Source: Siphonodentalium dalli
Taxonomy: Eukaryota; Mollusca; Scaphopoda; Gadilida; Siphonodentaliidae
Reading direction: 5' to 3'
NCBI GenBank assembly: GCA_032622095.1
Contig: CP136061.1
Location: 84,294,324 to 84,358,323, forward strand
DNA length: 64,000 nt
Part shown: one piece after another, positions 11,210 to 22,134 of the stretch
How positions within the stretch are numbered: the stretch's first letter is position 1
Layout: each line of letters opens with the position of its first letter
The notes under the pieces: model-generated
The model's database searches: none
Seen by the model: the letters and a program-made list of their open reading frames with translations, nothing else
What the model was told of the DNA's origin: nothing
Position numbers and translations under genes: made by a program

Positions 11210-11435
11210 GGGCAGCATTAAAGATTCTGTAGCAGTGCATTCTCTTATATATACATAGAGAGCCTCGCATATCTAAGAGAATGCACTGGCCTACAAGGTG
11301 AAGGTAAATATTGTTATGCCAATGGATTCTCCTATATAATGCGAGGCTCCAATGGGAGACTCGCATATATAAGAGAATGCATCAATTGGCACAGGGTTTT
11401 CACAAAATTTCAGGAAGCATCTGTTATGGAAGGGT
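11210..11435. mobile_element. Palindromic element related to the piggyBac-like family interior
   Basis: Two hairpins of gcattctcttatatat and gcatatataagagaatgca with gcgaggct spacers, followed by ggttttcacaaaatttcag. A better copy at 19126-19315 ends in aaGGGTTAA, which suggests a second TTAA-bordered family. Confidence 0.55.
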
Positions 11436-11626
11436 TTACAGTAAAATTTATTTTGACATGCATCTACTATTTTCAAAATGGCAAACGCAATAGTTTAATG
11501 AGGTAAAAGTTTTGTTGACCAAAATGTTTTGGAGGATTTTTAATTTTGTGGACTATTGGATAACCATGAATAAATGTACGTTTGCAGTAGATTTCAGTCG
11601 ATATATCATTACTTTTATTATCACTA

Positions 11627-12455
11627 TGATCATAGGTAACTCACCATAACATAACTGTTCTCATATAGGTAACTCACTGTAATATAATTGTTCTCATACA
11701 GGCAACTCACCGTAACATAACTGTTTTCATACAGGTAACTCACTGTAATATAATTGTTCTCACATAGGTAACTCACCATAACATAATTGTTCTCATATAG
11801 GTAACTCACCATAACATAATTGTTCTCTATAAGGTAACTCACCGTAACATAATTCTTCTCATATAGGTAACTCACCGTAATAATAGTTCTCATAAAGATA
11901 ACTCACCGTAACAATAGTTCTCATATAGCAGCTCACCATATAATAATTGTTCTTATATAGGCAACTCACCATAACATAATTCTTCTCACATTGGTAACTC
12001 ACCATAACATAACTGTTCTCATACAGGCAACTCACCGTAACAATTGTTCTTATATAGGCAACTCAGCATAACATAATTCTTCTCACATTGGTAACTCACC
12101 ATAACATAATTGTTCTCATACAGGCAACTCACCGTAACAATTGTTCTTATATAGGCAACTCACCATAACATAATTCTTCTCACATTGGTAACTCACCATA
12201 ACATAATTGTTCTCATACAGGCAACTCACCGTAACAATTGTTCTCATATAGTAACTCACCCTAACAATTGTTCTCATAGATAACTCATCATAACATAATT
12301 GTTTTCATACAGGCAACTCACCGTAACAATAGTTCTCATATAGGTAACTCACCATAAAATAATTGTTCTTATATAGGCAACTCACTGTAACATAATTCTT
12401 TTCATATAGGCAACTCACCATAATGTAATCGTCCTCATCATATGCAACTCTGATC
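11627..12455. repeat. 33-bp minisatellite
   Basis: About 25 copies of a unit like ggtaactcaccataacataa + ttgttctcatata. The 33-bp period keeps frame, so part of the array is open on the minus strand as an 11-residue repeat (YENNYVMVSYL). Nothing else supports translation, and shorter units elsewhere break the frame. Confidence 0.9.
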
Positions 12456-12521
12456 TCCAAACACTGAAGCAGTCTGTTATACTGTAAGTGGAATTATAGT
12501 ATGGTCATTAAAATATATATA

Positions 12522-12723
12522 TAGTAATGCCCTAAATAATCGACTCCTTAACCACAGCAGAATTATGGGTAACTTTTCAGGATTTAGTCGGAAATATGGC
12601 TTGTTGCCATTCATCAGAAAGCTCTCACTGATGAATGGCAACAAGCCATATTTCCGACTAAATCCTGAAAAGTTACCCATAATTATGCTGTGGTTAAGTA
12701 GTCGATTATTTAGGGCGTTACTG
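12522..12723. mobile_element. TA-bordered palindromic MITE (mariner/Tc1-like)
   Basis: Nearly perfect palindrome of about 202 bp flanked by TA at 12520-12521 and 12724-12725. The arms carry GTAATGCCCTAAATAATCGA, caggatttagtcggaaatat and ggcttgttgccattcat, meeting at a short asymmetrical centre around gaaagctctc. The right terminus reads TTACTG-TA, so the ancestral start is CAGTAA, typical of Tc1/mariner. No coding sequence. Confidence 0.8.
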
Positions 12724-12769
12724 TACTTGGGTTCTCAGCAGGCCTATTAATTAACCTTCCAGGATTTGG

Positions 12770-12996
12770 GCCATGCTTTGAAATAGTGAGTCTGACATTT
12801 GCAGAATGAGATTTTCAGATGGTGAATTTAGTGATGATACCCCACATGGCGGGCTAGCATCATCAAATTCACCATCTGGGAACCTCATTCTGCTGAGGCC
12901 TCAACTATGGGAGACCTAGGATCAGATTGAAGTTCCCCAGTTTAAGTTGGTGATGTTCACACATTAGTCACCTCGATTATGCATTTTATCTTCTGT
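12770..12996. mobile_element. CAAGCC-family MITE, left part of long form
   Basis: Contains the family hairpin (gaatttagtgatgatac with gctagcatcatcaaattc) and the long-form spacer (gatcagattgaagttcccca). The terminus is mutated (catgctttgaaatag), and the right half is missing where a pearl-like array begins. Confidence 0.65.
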
Positions 12997-14830
12997 TTTA
13001 AGGGAATGTCATGGTCCTATACATATTTGAACGGTTTTGTTCAAGTTATCGCACAAACGGACAAAAATTTGCTTAAAATAGACAAACTTAGGCACATAAC
13101 TAAGGTAAAAACAAGCACTGGGCTGTCACCCGACACATCCCCCCATGTGGCTTACCACCTAGTGTGGGCATACCTACAACCTATGGCTGAAATACTCAGA
13201 CAGATGGACCAAAAAATCAACTTTTTCAGATAAATAAAAATGAATAACTCCAGAACGGAAAACAAAATGATTGAACACTCCACTACCTAACTTACTCATA
13301 GACTTTGAACATCCATACCAAAGGGTTGCACATCAAAGATGGCTCTCGTCAAGTTTTTCTGCCCATAAGAGTGAATCTGTCTGACCGCGAATTGCTAAAA
13401 ATGGACAAACTAAGGAACTATAACTCAGAACTAAGGAACTATAACTCAGAACTAAGGGTCATAACTCAGGTAAAAAAAATCAGATAAACCTGGTTTTTTA
13501 ACTTGTTCGCGATAGTGTTGTAAAAAATAGATATACCAAATTAGAATTAAATTGGTTGACATTGAACATGTTCAAGTTATTAATCTAACAGACATAACTA
13601 TTCATAAAATTGCTAAAAAAAATATGCAAACTAAGGGCCGTAACAGGTAAAAAGGATTGGAAAAAATCTGGTTTTCAAACTTGTTTGGGATATGGTTGTA
13701 ATACATCCATATACCAAATATGAATGAAATTGGTTCATGTTTGTTCAAGTTATCGTGCTAACAGAGACATAAATAATCATAAAATTGCTAAAAAAATTGA
13801 CAAAGTAAGGGCCGTAAAAAGGTAAAAAGGATCGGAAAAATCTGGTTTTCAAACTCATTTGAGATATGGTTGTAATAGATCCATATACCAAATATGAATG
13901 AAATTGGTTGTTTGTTCAAGTGATTGCGCTAACGGACATAAAATTTCCTAAAATTGCAAAACAAATATAGACAAACTAAGGGCTGTAACAGGTAAAACAA
14001 GAGGTGTGCACTCGCGTGATAGCATACCCCCACCCGTGGCAAATTCAACCCGCATTATCCGTAAACCCAACAAAAAAGATTTTTAACTTTAAAGAAAATT
14101 TGGATTAATAATATCGATATGGTGTCGCAAGAAGCTTGTACAGAAAAAAATATTCAAATTGGTTCATATTTGTTCGAATGATTGCATCCACAAAAAAAAT
14201 TCCCAAAATTTTCTAAGTCAAAATAAGTCGAAAATGAAGTGTAATGTCAACCCTGAGCCGCATCATGTAGAGAGGGTGTTGTGAGAAGCATGTATACCAA
14301 ACATTATTGAAATTGGTTCATATTTGTTAAAGTTATTAAGTCGGACAGAATTCTAAGTCAAAATAAGTCGAAAAGTAAGGCGTAACTTAAAAAAGAAAGT
14401 CGGACCATACCGCAATTAGCATCATGCGGTCCTAAGGAGATTGCATACAAAAAATTATTGAAATCGGTTCATAGTTGTTCGAGCTATGAGGTCGGACGGA
14501 TGGACGGACAGACACACGGAGGGAGAAAGTGTGACGGACAGACGCGAGAAAGTGTGACGCACAGAGCGAGAAAGTGTGACGGACAGACGCAGTCAATCCA
14601 GTATACCCCCCATTTTCTTCGAAAGTGGGGGTATAAAAATTGGATAAACCTGGTTTTAGAATTCGATCAAGATATTGTTGTGAAAGATCAAAATACCAAA
14701 TATGAATGAAATTGGTTGACATTTGTTCAAGTTTTCACGCTAACAGACATAAAAATGCTATAAATAGAAACAACTGTCAGAACTCTGGTTAAAAAGTCGT
14801 GGTGGGCTACTAATATGTTTAATATATAAT
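12997..14830. repeat. Pearl-like tandem arrays, two nested
   Basis: Units with 'ccaaatatgaatgaaattgg', 'gttcaagttat' and 'taagggccgtaacaggtaaa' make up the host array (about 13000-14000 and 14641-14830). A second element of different unit sequence lies between them, about 14005-14640. It ends with a cggacggatggacggacag microsatellite, then a hairpin (tataccccccattttc against gaaagtgggggtata) and aaaaa. Confidence 0.7.
14604..14640 (+). repeat. Terminal hairpin of pearl-like element
   Basis: A 15-bp stem with one mismatch whose right arm is gaaagtgggggtata, followed by aaaa. Hairpins in the same position occur at 57190-57230 and 32202-32235. A 3' hairpin is a Helitron/Helentron trait, and pearl-like elements have been linked to that group. 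Confidence 0.6.
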
Positions 14831-15058
14831 AACATTGGGGCGCCTGCCTGCCAACCGTCCATCATCAAACCATGAGTCATTTAAATGAAATCATTTTCCA
14901 TTAGAGTTTACATCCTTGTCAGGAATGTTGTCAACGTAAATGGCCTATGCTGTCCAAAGACAATAAAGAATCTTTTATTGAAAGTTTTGATGTCTTCTAC
15001 ATTTTGCTGGATTTCGCAAAAATAGAGCCTTGGGTGATACATAAAAAATAAAACTTAC
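14831..15058. other. XPC intron sequence
   Basis: Short unique-looking stretch immediately downstream (minus-strand sense) of the last recognised XPC exon. No further exon is recognised. Confidence 0.4.
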
Positions 15059-15273
15059 CAGAGTTCCATTTTGCTCTCTCTGGACGTCCATTCGTGGCGT
15101 GAATGTCGACCGGTACCATTCATCAGTCTGCTCAGTATGTTCACAGCGTATCCATCTGCTGATAAATTGACAAATTCATCAGGCACCACGGACAGACATA
15201 ATGCTTGTAGCGTTCTGTTATTACACAGGTTGTTCAACTGCACTCCCCGTGCCAGCAAACAGAGCAGATGAAC
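15059..15273 (-). CDS. XPC exon encoding the start of the Rad4 domain
   Basis: XPC (Rad4 family) recognises helix-distorting DNA damage in global-genome nucleotide excision repair, in the nucleus with RAD23 and centrin. This exon opens with VHLLCLLARGVQLNNLC and continues LQALCLSVVPDEF, matching the conserved block at the beginning of the family's transglutaminase-like fold (vertebrate XPC has a closely similar VHLLCLLANG segment). The splice acceptor is tatatattcag before GTTCATCTG, and the donor after GAACTCTG is GTAAGT, both good. It begins in phase 0, which fits the exon at 15640-15736, and ends in phase 2. The rest of the gene, including the beta-hairpin domains, is not found to the left. 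Gene identity is well supported by the motif; completeness is not. Confidence 0.85.
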
Positions 15274-15401
15274 CTGAATATATACATGTATGAGAATGAC
15301 TAGAGGATCTGGCTCAGTATGATGTGCGAATTAATTAAATTAATTTCCCCTTTCTCAGCCCCACGTGCATGGTTCCGAAACCCTTTGCATACAAACAGAG
15401 C

Positions 15402-15547
15402 AAAATAAAGCTTCAACAGCCTAAAATATCTTCGGTCTGTCTCAATAACACCATACAAATATGGATATCATTGGAACCGTTCATTGACCACATTGTGATG
15501 GTTATAGTTATGCCCTGTGCCAATGCATTCTCTTATATATGCGAGTC
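15402..15547. mobile_element. piggyBac-like element fragment
   Basis: Internal part of the family at 26370-26780 (aaagcttcaacagcctaaaa through gttatgccctgtgccaatgc). Both termini are missing. Useful as an uninterrupted reference for the insertion at 6389. Confidence 0.75.
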
Positions 15548-15639
15548 GGCAAATGTTATTTAGCAAATATAGGAGTCCCGTCTGGTTCAAAGGGGAGGGG
15601 GTGGATAAATTTCCCCATCTAATTCTTCCGAGTACGAAC

Positions 15640-15736
15640 CTTATGTAAGTGTTCCTGATGCGACTTGATAATTCGGTTTCTCACTGTTCTGTAATACGCT
15701 TCCCGCCAATCGACACAATTTCTGCTTTTCGTAGAT
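15640..15736 (-). CDS. XPC exon, helical segment before the Rad4 domain
   Basis: A 97-bp exon of one leading base plus 32 codons. It reads CVDWREAYYRTVRNRIIKSH and ends HQEHLHK, the basic helical segment that directly precedes the HLLCLLA block in XPC proteins. The acceptor is ttttatcttcag and the donor is CATAAG|GTTCGT, less canonical beyond GT. The phase-0 end joins the phase-0 start of the exon at 15273-15059, so the spliced reading is continuous through HK-VHLLCLL. It needs a phase-2 exon upstream that was not found. It is too short to show as a long open frame; found by matching splice sites and protein pattern. Confidence 0.8.
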
Positions 15737-15806
15737 CTGAAGATAAAATAACATTAGCGAAACTGTGACACAGAGGACCGAGAAAATAACTCTATAGGGC
15801 TGTTAA

Positions 15807-16060
15807 CAAGCCTTGAAATAGTGTGTCTGTCATTTGCAGAATGAGGTTCCCAGAGGGTGAATTTAGTGATGCTACCCCGCATAGCGGGCTAGCATCACCA
15901 AATTCACCCTCTGGGAACCTCATTCTGCTGAGGTGTAAGCAGAATGAGGTTCCCAGAGGGTGAATTTGGTGATGCTAGCCCGCTATGCGGGGTAGCATCA
16001 CTAAATTCACCCTCTTGGGACCTCATTCTGCAAATGACAGACACACTATTTCAAGGCTTG
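15807..16060. mobile_element. CAAGCC-family hAT-like MITE, short form, intact
   Basis: Perfect 8-bp TSD GCTGTTAA at 15799-15806 and 16061-16068. The TIRs are CAAGCCTTGAAATAG followed by tgtgtctgtcatttgcag. Two internal hairpins in tandem form a four-armed palindrome. Non-autonomous. It lies in the XPC intron, 71 bp upstream (minus-strand sense) of the exon that ends at 15736. Confidence 0.9.
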
Positions 16061-16068
16061 GCTGTTAA

Positions 16069-16465
16069 AATGTATTATAGAATAAAGATCTTTAAAGACA
16101 TATGATGGACTTGTTTGAGTTCGTGAACCTGATCAATTAATACTCAGGCGCTATTCCAACCTGGGGAATATAGAATTCTACTAACATCACCAAAAATTTG
16201 AAAGAAATCGACCATACCACTCCCTAGAAAACATCAGTTGAACTATGCTCAATTGTAAATATTTACATCAGGATTCGGGACGCAACTATCGGCGATAAAC
16301 TCACACAAATGATTTTTACATTGAGAGTCATTGCATTTAATTAATATATAAGAATGGAAGTGTGTGTTGTCAAGTTGGATGAATATTCGTAGAAAAAACA
16401 ACTTTGAGCAAGAATATTCTTCATTTCTATCTGATCACCCAACCGGAGTGTTTCACATCACTTTA
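16069..16465. repeat. Dispersed repeat H, copy 1
   Basis: Matches 33217-33564 plus 34078-34105 (for example aactatcggcgataa, gagagtcattgcatttaatt, ggagtgtttcacatcacttt). This copy lacks the insertion at 33565-34075 and so shows the empty site. Function unknown. Confidence 0.75.
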
Positions 16466-17130
16466 AAGGGTCCGGTGGACTTTGTTGTTGGCTATAATTT
16501 AGAAATAATATTGATCAAATTACGATAATTTCCTCAATAATATACATAATGTAGTAGAGCATAATGATATATGGATGAGATATTATTCACAAAACATGCT
16601 TTGTGTCAGAGAAAATGCAGGTAGAAAGTTGTTTAGTTTCTTGCAAAAAGCAAGGTGATTTGCAGTCACGATATTGCATCATTTCCTTATTTAGATTCGT
16701 GCGCATACTACGTCGGTTGTAAAACCACTAATTTGGCACGTACAACTATATGTCCCATACGCAGTAGCTCAGATAACTCCAAAAGCAACTGAGCCTCCGA
16801 AAAGGAAACAGCTCATACTTCATGTGCCCTAATGTTCACAGATTGAAGGTGTCTAGGATAAATATTGGTCATATCAAAGGGAGATAACTCATTCATGCAT
16901 GGCCCAAATAGGATAAAGAGACCTACCCCGCCCCCCCCCCCCCCCATTCTGAGAATGAAGCAGCACTCGAACGACATCCAGGAGATGTTGACCAGGCAAA
17001 CAAGACATGAAAGAGGGGACCATAGCAAACCTATGAGAAAAACACAGTTATTACTCCCCCCCAGTGGACTATCTGTCAAAGGGGGGAGGAACAGACTGAG
17101 AAGGACCAAGTAACTGGAAATTGAATTGAA
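16466..17130. other. XPC intron, no exon recognised
   Basis: Contains a poly-C run at about 16931 and short frames on both strands that I cannot relate to any protein. The missing XPC exon may be here or elsewhere in the 11.7-kb gap between recognised exons. Confidence 0.4.
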
Positions 17131-17340
17131 TTGTCAACAGGTAGATTAACGGATACAGCTAATGGATCTGCCTGTAGATTAACGGATACAGCTAATGGAT
17201 CTGCCTGTAGATTAACGGATACAGCTAATGGATCTGCCTGTAGATTAACGGATACAGCTAATGGATCTGCCTGTAGATTAACGGATACAGCTAATGGATC
17301 TGCCTGTAGATTAACGGATACAGCTAATGGATCTACCTGA
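17131..17340. repeat. 33-bp minisatellite, six near-identical units
   Basis: Six copies of tgtagattaacggatacagc + taatggatctgcc, almost identical. The period of 33 keeps a plus-strand frame open as RLTDTANGSAC repeats. With no non-repeat coding context, translation is not supported. Confidence 0.9.
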
Positions 17341-18221
17341 ACATTCTGTCTACCTGTGATGTAACTAATAGGCCTGCAAATTCCGCAATGATGTGTAACC
17401 TATTTTTCGTTAGCCTGGTTTGTGCTTAGGTAACCCATACCATAGGTTAGCAGGAGAGTTACACAAACTGTTATAATCACTACAACTGGTATTATTAACT
17501 ACAGATGGGCATCCGGCAACTCATTGAAATACCGTAATAATTTTGAATGTCCACATTAAGGTGAGAATCAGTTGGAAAATAAAGCTTTGAGATACACGTA
17601 GATCGTTTTGAGTTGTGGTGATTTTAGTTTATTTTAAAAAATATTAAAACTTCCTAGGGTCCGATAATTTGATCCAGTAGAGTGCCGGAGTAGACCTTAG
17701 AAATTCATTATAGACCTATAATAAATTATTTTCTGACGTTTATATAAATAGGAGAATGTTGCACGTTGACTGATTTGGGTTGGCCTCTTGACAGCCGATT
17801 ACGACATTAATGCTGCAAGCCCAAACAAAGATGTATCCCAGGATGTACGATTCTTATGTCGAAAATCGCAGGTGCGCACGTTCCCATGCTGTTTGACATC
17901 TATGCCAAATTTTTGAAAAATTTACTGGAAAATGACGGAATACAGGTTCAGACAAAAGATGCGTCCCAAGATGTATGATTCTATGTAGAAAAATGGCAAT
18001 AACTCTGGCAAGAGTTTAACTGAACTCAAAATCACAGCTACGCAGGTTCTCATGCTGGTTGATATATATGCCGAGGTTTTACAAAATTGACTGGAAAATT
18101 ACGGAATACCGACTTGAACAAAGTTCAGGACAGACATGGGTCATTACTATAGTCCTCCGCCGGAATCTCAGGGGACTATGAACTGAAAATAAATAGCTGT
18201 GGCAATGTCACTCGTGCAGCA
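17341..18221. other. Interval without recognised gene
   Basis: Bases about 17870-18130 contain weak pearl-like phrases (gcgcacgttcccatgctg, tggaaaatgacggaatac) repeated twice about 175 bp apart, suggesting a further tandem-repeat relic. No coding frame. Confidence 0.45.
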
Positions 18222-18225
18222 TTAA

Positions 18226-18746
18226 AGATGGATTATCTCTTTAAATAACAAATTTTAATTAGTTACCTGGGTATGAAATAATTCGTACGATTTGGAAATC
18301 CCTACCCAGAAACGCTTCTAGCAATTAATATTGATTTTATTTTTAATATTTTATTATTAACTGAGATGATTAAGTGGGACACTTTATTCTATTTTTAGTA
18401 CAGACCATTCAGGTGATACCACAAAGCGATGGGGCGTTCCCATAGCCATGCTCCGAACGTCAAATGTCCCAGATTGATTGTTTGTATTGTTTTACATGTA
18501 AGCGATAATGAGTCTAATTAACATTTATTTGTGACAAAATTACACAATAAAATTTCTGGTCTCTCTTAAAAGTAACCACTATTGTTCGTTAGCAATATAA
18601 CCACATGTTTTTAGACAAGAAAATATTTGAAATATAATCAATATTAATCAATAGAAGCATTTCCGGACAGGGGTCTTCGATTCATATCTAATATTTTTAT
18701 ACCCCATTAACTATATAGCACATGTTTACAAAGAGATAGACCATCT
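18226..18746. mobile_element. TTAA-bordered AGATGG-family MITE, intact
   Basis: TTAA at 18222-18225 and 18747-18750. TIRs are AGATGGATTATCTCTTTAAA and its diverged complement. The long, partly palindromic body has accattcaggtgatacca and gcgttcccatagcc. 521 bp, no transposase. TTAA targets are used by piggyBac and Kolobok; the ends do not decide between them. Confidence 0.8.
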
Positions 18747-18793
18747 TTAAGAAACACTACCTGGTTGTACCCATCCTCTGAGACAACATTTTG

Positions 18794-18868
18794 ATGTTAC
18801 ACTATCTGTGGGAAAATTGTCAACACAGCATTGCTGTGTTGACAATTTTCCCACAGATAGCGTAACAT
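18794..18868. repeat. 75-bp near-perfect palindrome
   Basis: 37-bp arms with one mismatch (atgttacactatctgtggg...) around a single base. It is immediately followed by the right half of an AGATGG-family element, so it appears inserted in or replacing the left half of that copy. Confidence 0.85.
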
Positions 18869-19134
18869 GAACATTAGACTCATTATCGCTTACATGTATA
18901 ACTATGTAATAAAACAATACAATCAATCAATCTGGGACATTTGACGTTCGGAGCATAGCTATGGGAACGCCCTAATGATCCCCATCGCTATGTGGTATCA
19001 CCTGAATGATCTGTACTAAAAATAGAAAGTGTCCCACTTAATCATCTCAGTTAATAATAAAATATTCGAAATAATATTTTATACCCCGCTAACTTTATAA
19101 CACATGTTTTCAAAGAGATAGACCACTTTTACAG
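18869..19134. mobile_element. AGATGG-family MITE, right half
   Basis: Matches the inverted body of 18226-18746 (actcattatcgcttacatgt, gtgtcccacttaatcatctc) and ends gagatagaccacttt. The left half is missing. Confidence 0.7.
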
Positions 19135-19316
19135 ATCATGTGCCAGTGCATTCTCTTATATATGCGAGTCTCTGATAGGGATCAAGCTTCGCATATATAA
19201 GAGAAAAACTGGCTTACAAGTTCAATGTAATATTGTTAGGCCAATGAATTCTCTTATATATGCGCACAAGGTTTTCGCAAAATTTCAGAAAGGTCCCGTC
19301 ATGGAAGGGTTAATCC
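19126..19316. mobile_element. Palindromic element ending GGGTTAA
   Basis: Two gcattctcttatatatgcga hairpins, then ggttttcgcaaaatttcag and a terminus catggaaGGGTTAA. Sister of 11210-11435. Probably TTAA-bordered, but the left terminus is unclear. Confidence 0.5.
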
Positions 19317-19563
19317 GACCAAAACATGCTGAATGAATCGATGTTTGTTTTCACCAGTGAAGGTATTTTGAATAAGACTACGATGAAAATCAGAGACTCT
19401 TTTACCCGTCATGTGACATGTAGGACCGACAATGAGTTGACATCTCATTATGAGCCTGACATGTCACATTATGTGCTGGGCATTACTGTCTCTTAACGCC
19501 TGGGGAAAATGGTGTTACTTTGAAGAGAACACCTCATAAAGTGGTAGTAATATGAAATAGCAC

Positions 19564-21768
19564 CAAGCCAGCAAATAGTGTGTCTGTCATTTGCAGAATA
19601 AGGTCCCCAGAGGGTGAACTTAGTGACGCTATATCACACAGCAGGCTAGCATCACCAAATTCACCCTCAGATTGAAGTTCCCCAGTTGAAGTTGGTGATG
19701 TTCATCCATTTGTCACCTCGATAATGAATTTTATCTTCTGCAAATTAGGGGATGTATAAACTTCCCAGTAGTGTTGAAACGATTAGTGGTTTTGAGGAAT
19801 CGACTAGTCGCCAGAGGGAATCGACTACTAGTCGACTAGTCGGACCCCTTCCGAAACTTACCGTTTTGTGCTCATATGCGTATATAATTTGCCGTTTGTT
19901 TTGAGTACCAGCAACCAACTTTGCATTTTCGAACGCAAAGCAAGACGTGATTTAACACTATATAATTTGCCGTGATTATTTGGCTTAATATCACTGAAGG
20001 TTATATAATAGGTTATTAATTTGTCCCAGGTATATGATGTTTTATGACAATCAAATTACCATCCAGTTGATGTATGTATCTAAACTGTGGTGACAAACAC
20101 CTGATCGATCGCGGAAACGCTACGGATTACGGAGTGGAAGCGCGTGCAACAATCAGAAACCGGTGCATTATTCTAATAGTTTTGTGTAAAAATGTTCCTT
20201 TAAAATTGATATGGTATGGTCTACCGGGCCGTATCGGTTCTTACATACAATCGAACATCGTTGTTTTCGAACTTGCCCAGTGTGCTTGTCACCGATTGAC
20301 TATACACAAACGGGCGTACATGAAGAAATGCAAGATATTTTGAGAAACGAACTTCATCTCCGACAGAGTCAAACAAAAGTTACAAAATAAATGTTATAAC
20401 CGCTGTAGTGCGTACAAGCTTTTTATGCTCACAGATGTCATGTACATATATCGGACACGGAATGTGGTAAAGTTCCCTGTATATATAGAGTCCGCATATA
20501 TTAAAAATGGGCCATGCATTGCGTACATAATGTTGTTCCTTGTATTCATTGCATGGTCACGATAGGACATAGCTTAATCGCGGACAGTCATTTTCCCGCC
20601 AAAACGCATGTGTTTTCACTGTTTGATTTTATCGCGTACATAATTGTCTCTCGTGCATGGTACATTGCATATATATATATACAATATATACAATTTTACT
20701 CGCGAGTCCCCGAATACACAATCGATCGTGTCAGTTTCAGAAATAAAATTGCGCAGACCGGCGATGTTAATAGTACATTTCAATGCGATGTCGTAAGTTC
20801 TATATTTAGCCCGATTCCAGGAATTTGCATCATCCAGATTACGTTTCTGGGAACAGCTTTGTCACCGCCTAATTCCGCGAGGGTTTTAAGTTTGAGGTGC
20901 TAAAATACACTGTAATTTTTCACAAACACAGCCCATAAACGACGTGGGATTTCCGAAGTGACTCGCCAGTTTAGTTCGAAATACGCGACGCTATTTGATG
21001 CAGAGCATGGCCGACCGCGGGTTGGCTTTATATTTATATCTATAATACAATATATCTAGAACATGCGATCGTATACGCTCACCCATGCGTCAGTTGATGC
21101 ATGTGGTGGTTGTAAAAAATATCACACAATTTTACAAATAAACTTTAAAGGTATACTGACAGAGTGCTTCAATAGACTATAATATATTGGACTTGTTATT
21201 AAACTTAAAACTTAATAATGTCACATCGCAACTAACTTGATTGAAGTTGAGTCCTGCACACCAGTCACCTGCAAACACGTTGACCTGTTATCACTCAGAT
21301 CAATTCCGTCACGCCAATATAGACACGGTTGCGACAGGCGCTGATTCTTTGAAGTTGATTATCAAAGCCGGCCGTCTCAACTTCAAAGAATAAGCCGCCG
21401 CGGCGCCGACAAATACATTGAGTTGAGGTCATTGGGTTTCGCGCTCGTTCATGACCACCAAGTACTGAAAGCAGTTATCGCATCAAAGGGGCAACAAAGA
21501 AGGCTTTAACAAGCTAATTGTGATTGTGTATTTCGATAGCCTGATTGTTTAAATTGTTCAGTAATTCGGTAACGGCAGCAACGGCACTGCTTTCGCGATT
21601 GCATAATGGTGGTGGGTGTGTTCCGACTAGTCGACTAGCCGATTTTGGAATCGACTAATTTAATAATCGCGTCGATTTCGATTAGTCGATTAATCGTTTC
21701 AACACTACTTCCCAGAAGGGAAAAGTAACTAAAAATAATGTTGATTTGAGAATATAGTAGTACAAATC
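19564..21768. mobile_element. CAAGCC-family MITE, long form, interrupted and truncated
   Basis: Starts CAAGCCAGCAAATAGTGTGT and contains the long-form spacer, but is split at CTTCCCAG by a 1.94-kb hAT-like element and lacks its right hairpin. It lies next to an 82-bp tandem array, and a unit of that array precedes it. Confidence 0.7.
19769..21707. mobile_element. hAT-like element TAGTGTTGAAACG, 1939 bp, intact ends
   Basis: Perfect 8-bp TSD CTTCCCAG at 19761-19768 and 21708-21715. The TIRs TAGTGTTGAAACGATTA fit the hAT terminal consensus (YARNG). Subterminal cgactagtcg motifs recur at both ends. Open frames of 89 and 129 residues inside show no BED finger, RNase-H fold or hATC dimerisation motif, so the element is non-autonomous. 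Confidence 0.85.
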
Positions 21769-22134
21769 TTTTTGAGAACATCTGGGAAATCGATGGTAAC
21801 TTCCAGAGAACGCCTCATAAAGTGGTAGTAATATGAAATAGCGCTCACTTTTTGAGAACATCTGGGAAATTGATGGTAACTTCTATAGAGAATGCCTCAT
21901 AAAGTGGTAGTAATATGAAATAGCACTCACTTTTTGAGAACATCTGGGAAATCGATGGTAACCTCTACAGAGAACGCCTCATAAAATGGTAGTAATATAA
22001 TATAGCACTCACTTTTTGAGAACATCTGGGAAATCGATGGTAACTTCTACAGAGAACGCCTGATAAAGTGGTAGTAATATGAAATAGCACTCACTTTTTG
22101 AGAACATCTGGGAAATCGATGGTAACTTCTATAG
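21769..22134. repeat. 82-bp tandem array
   Basis: Five copies starting tttttgagaacatctgggaa at 21769, 21849, 21931, 22013 and 22095; the last is incomplete. A stray unit end at 19524-19563 shows that the array once continued across the inserted MITE. Confidence 0.9.

Noticed and set aside
16865-17113. An 82-residue plus-strand frame with a poly-Pro run
   Set aside because: The Pro run is a poly-C homopolymer; no conserved domain and no splice context.
20514-20903. A 129-residue plus-strand frame inside the hAT-like element at 19769
   Set aside because: No BED zinc finger, catalytic acidic residues in context or hATC motif; not a transposase.
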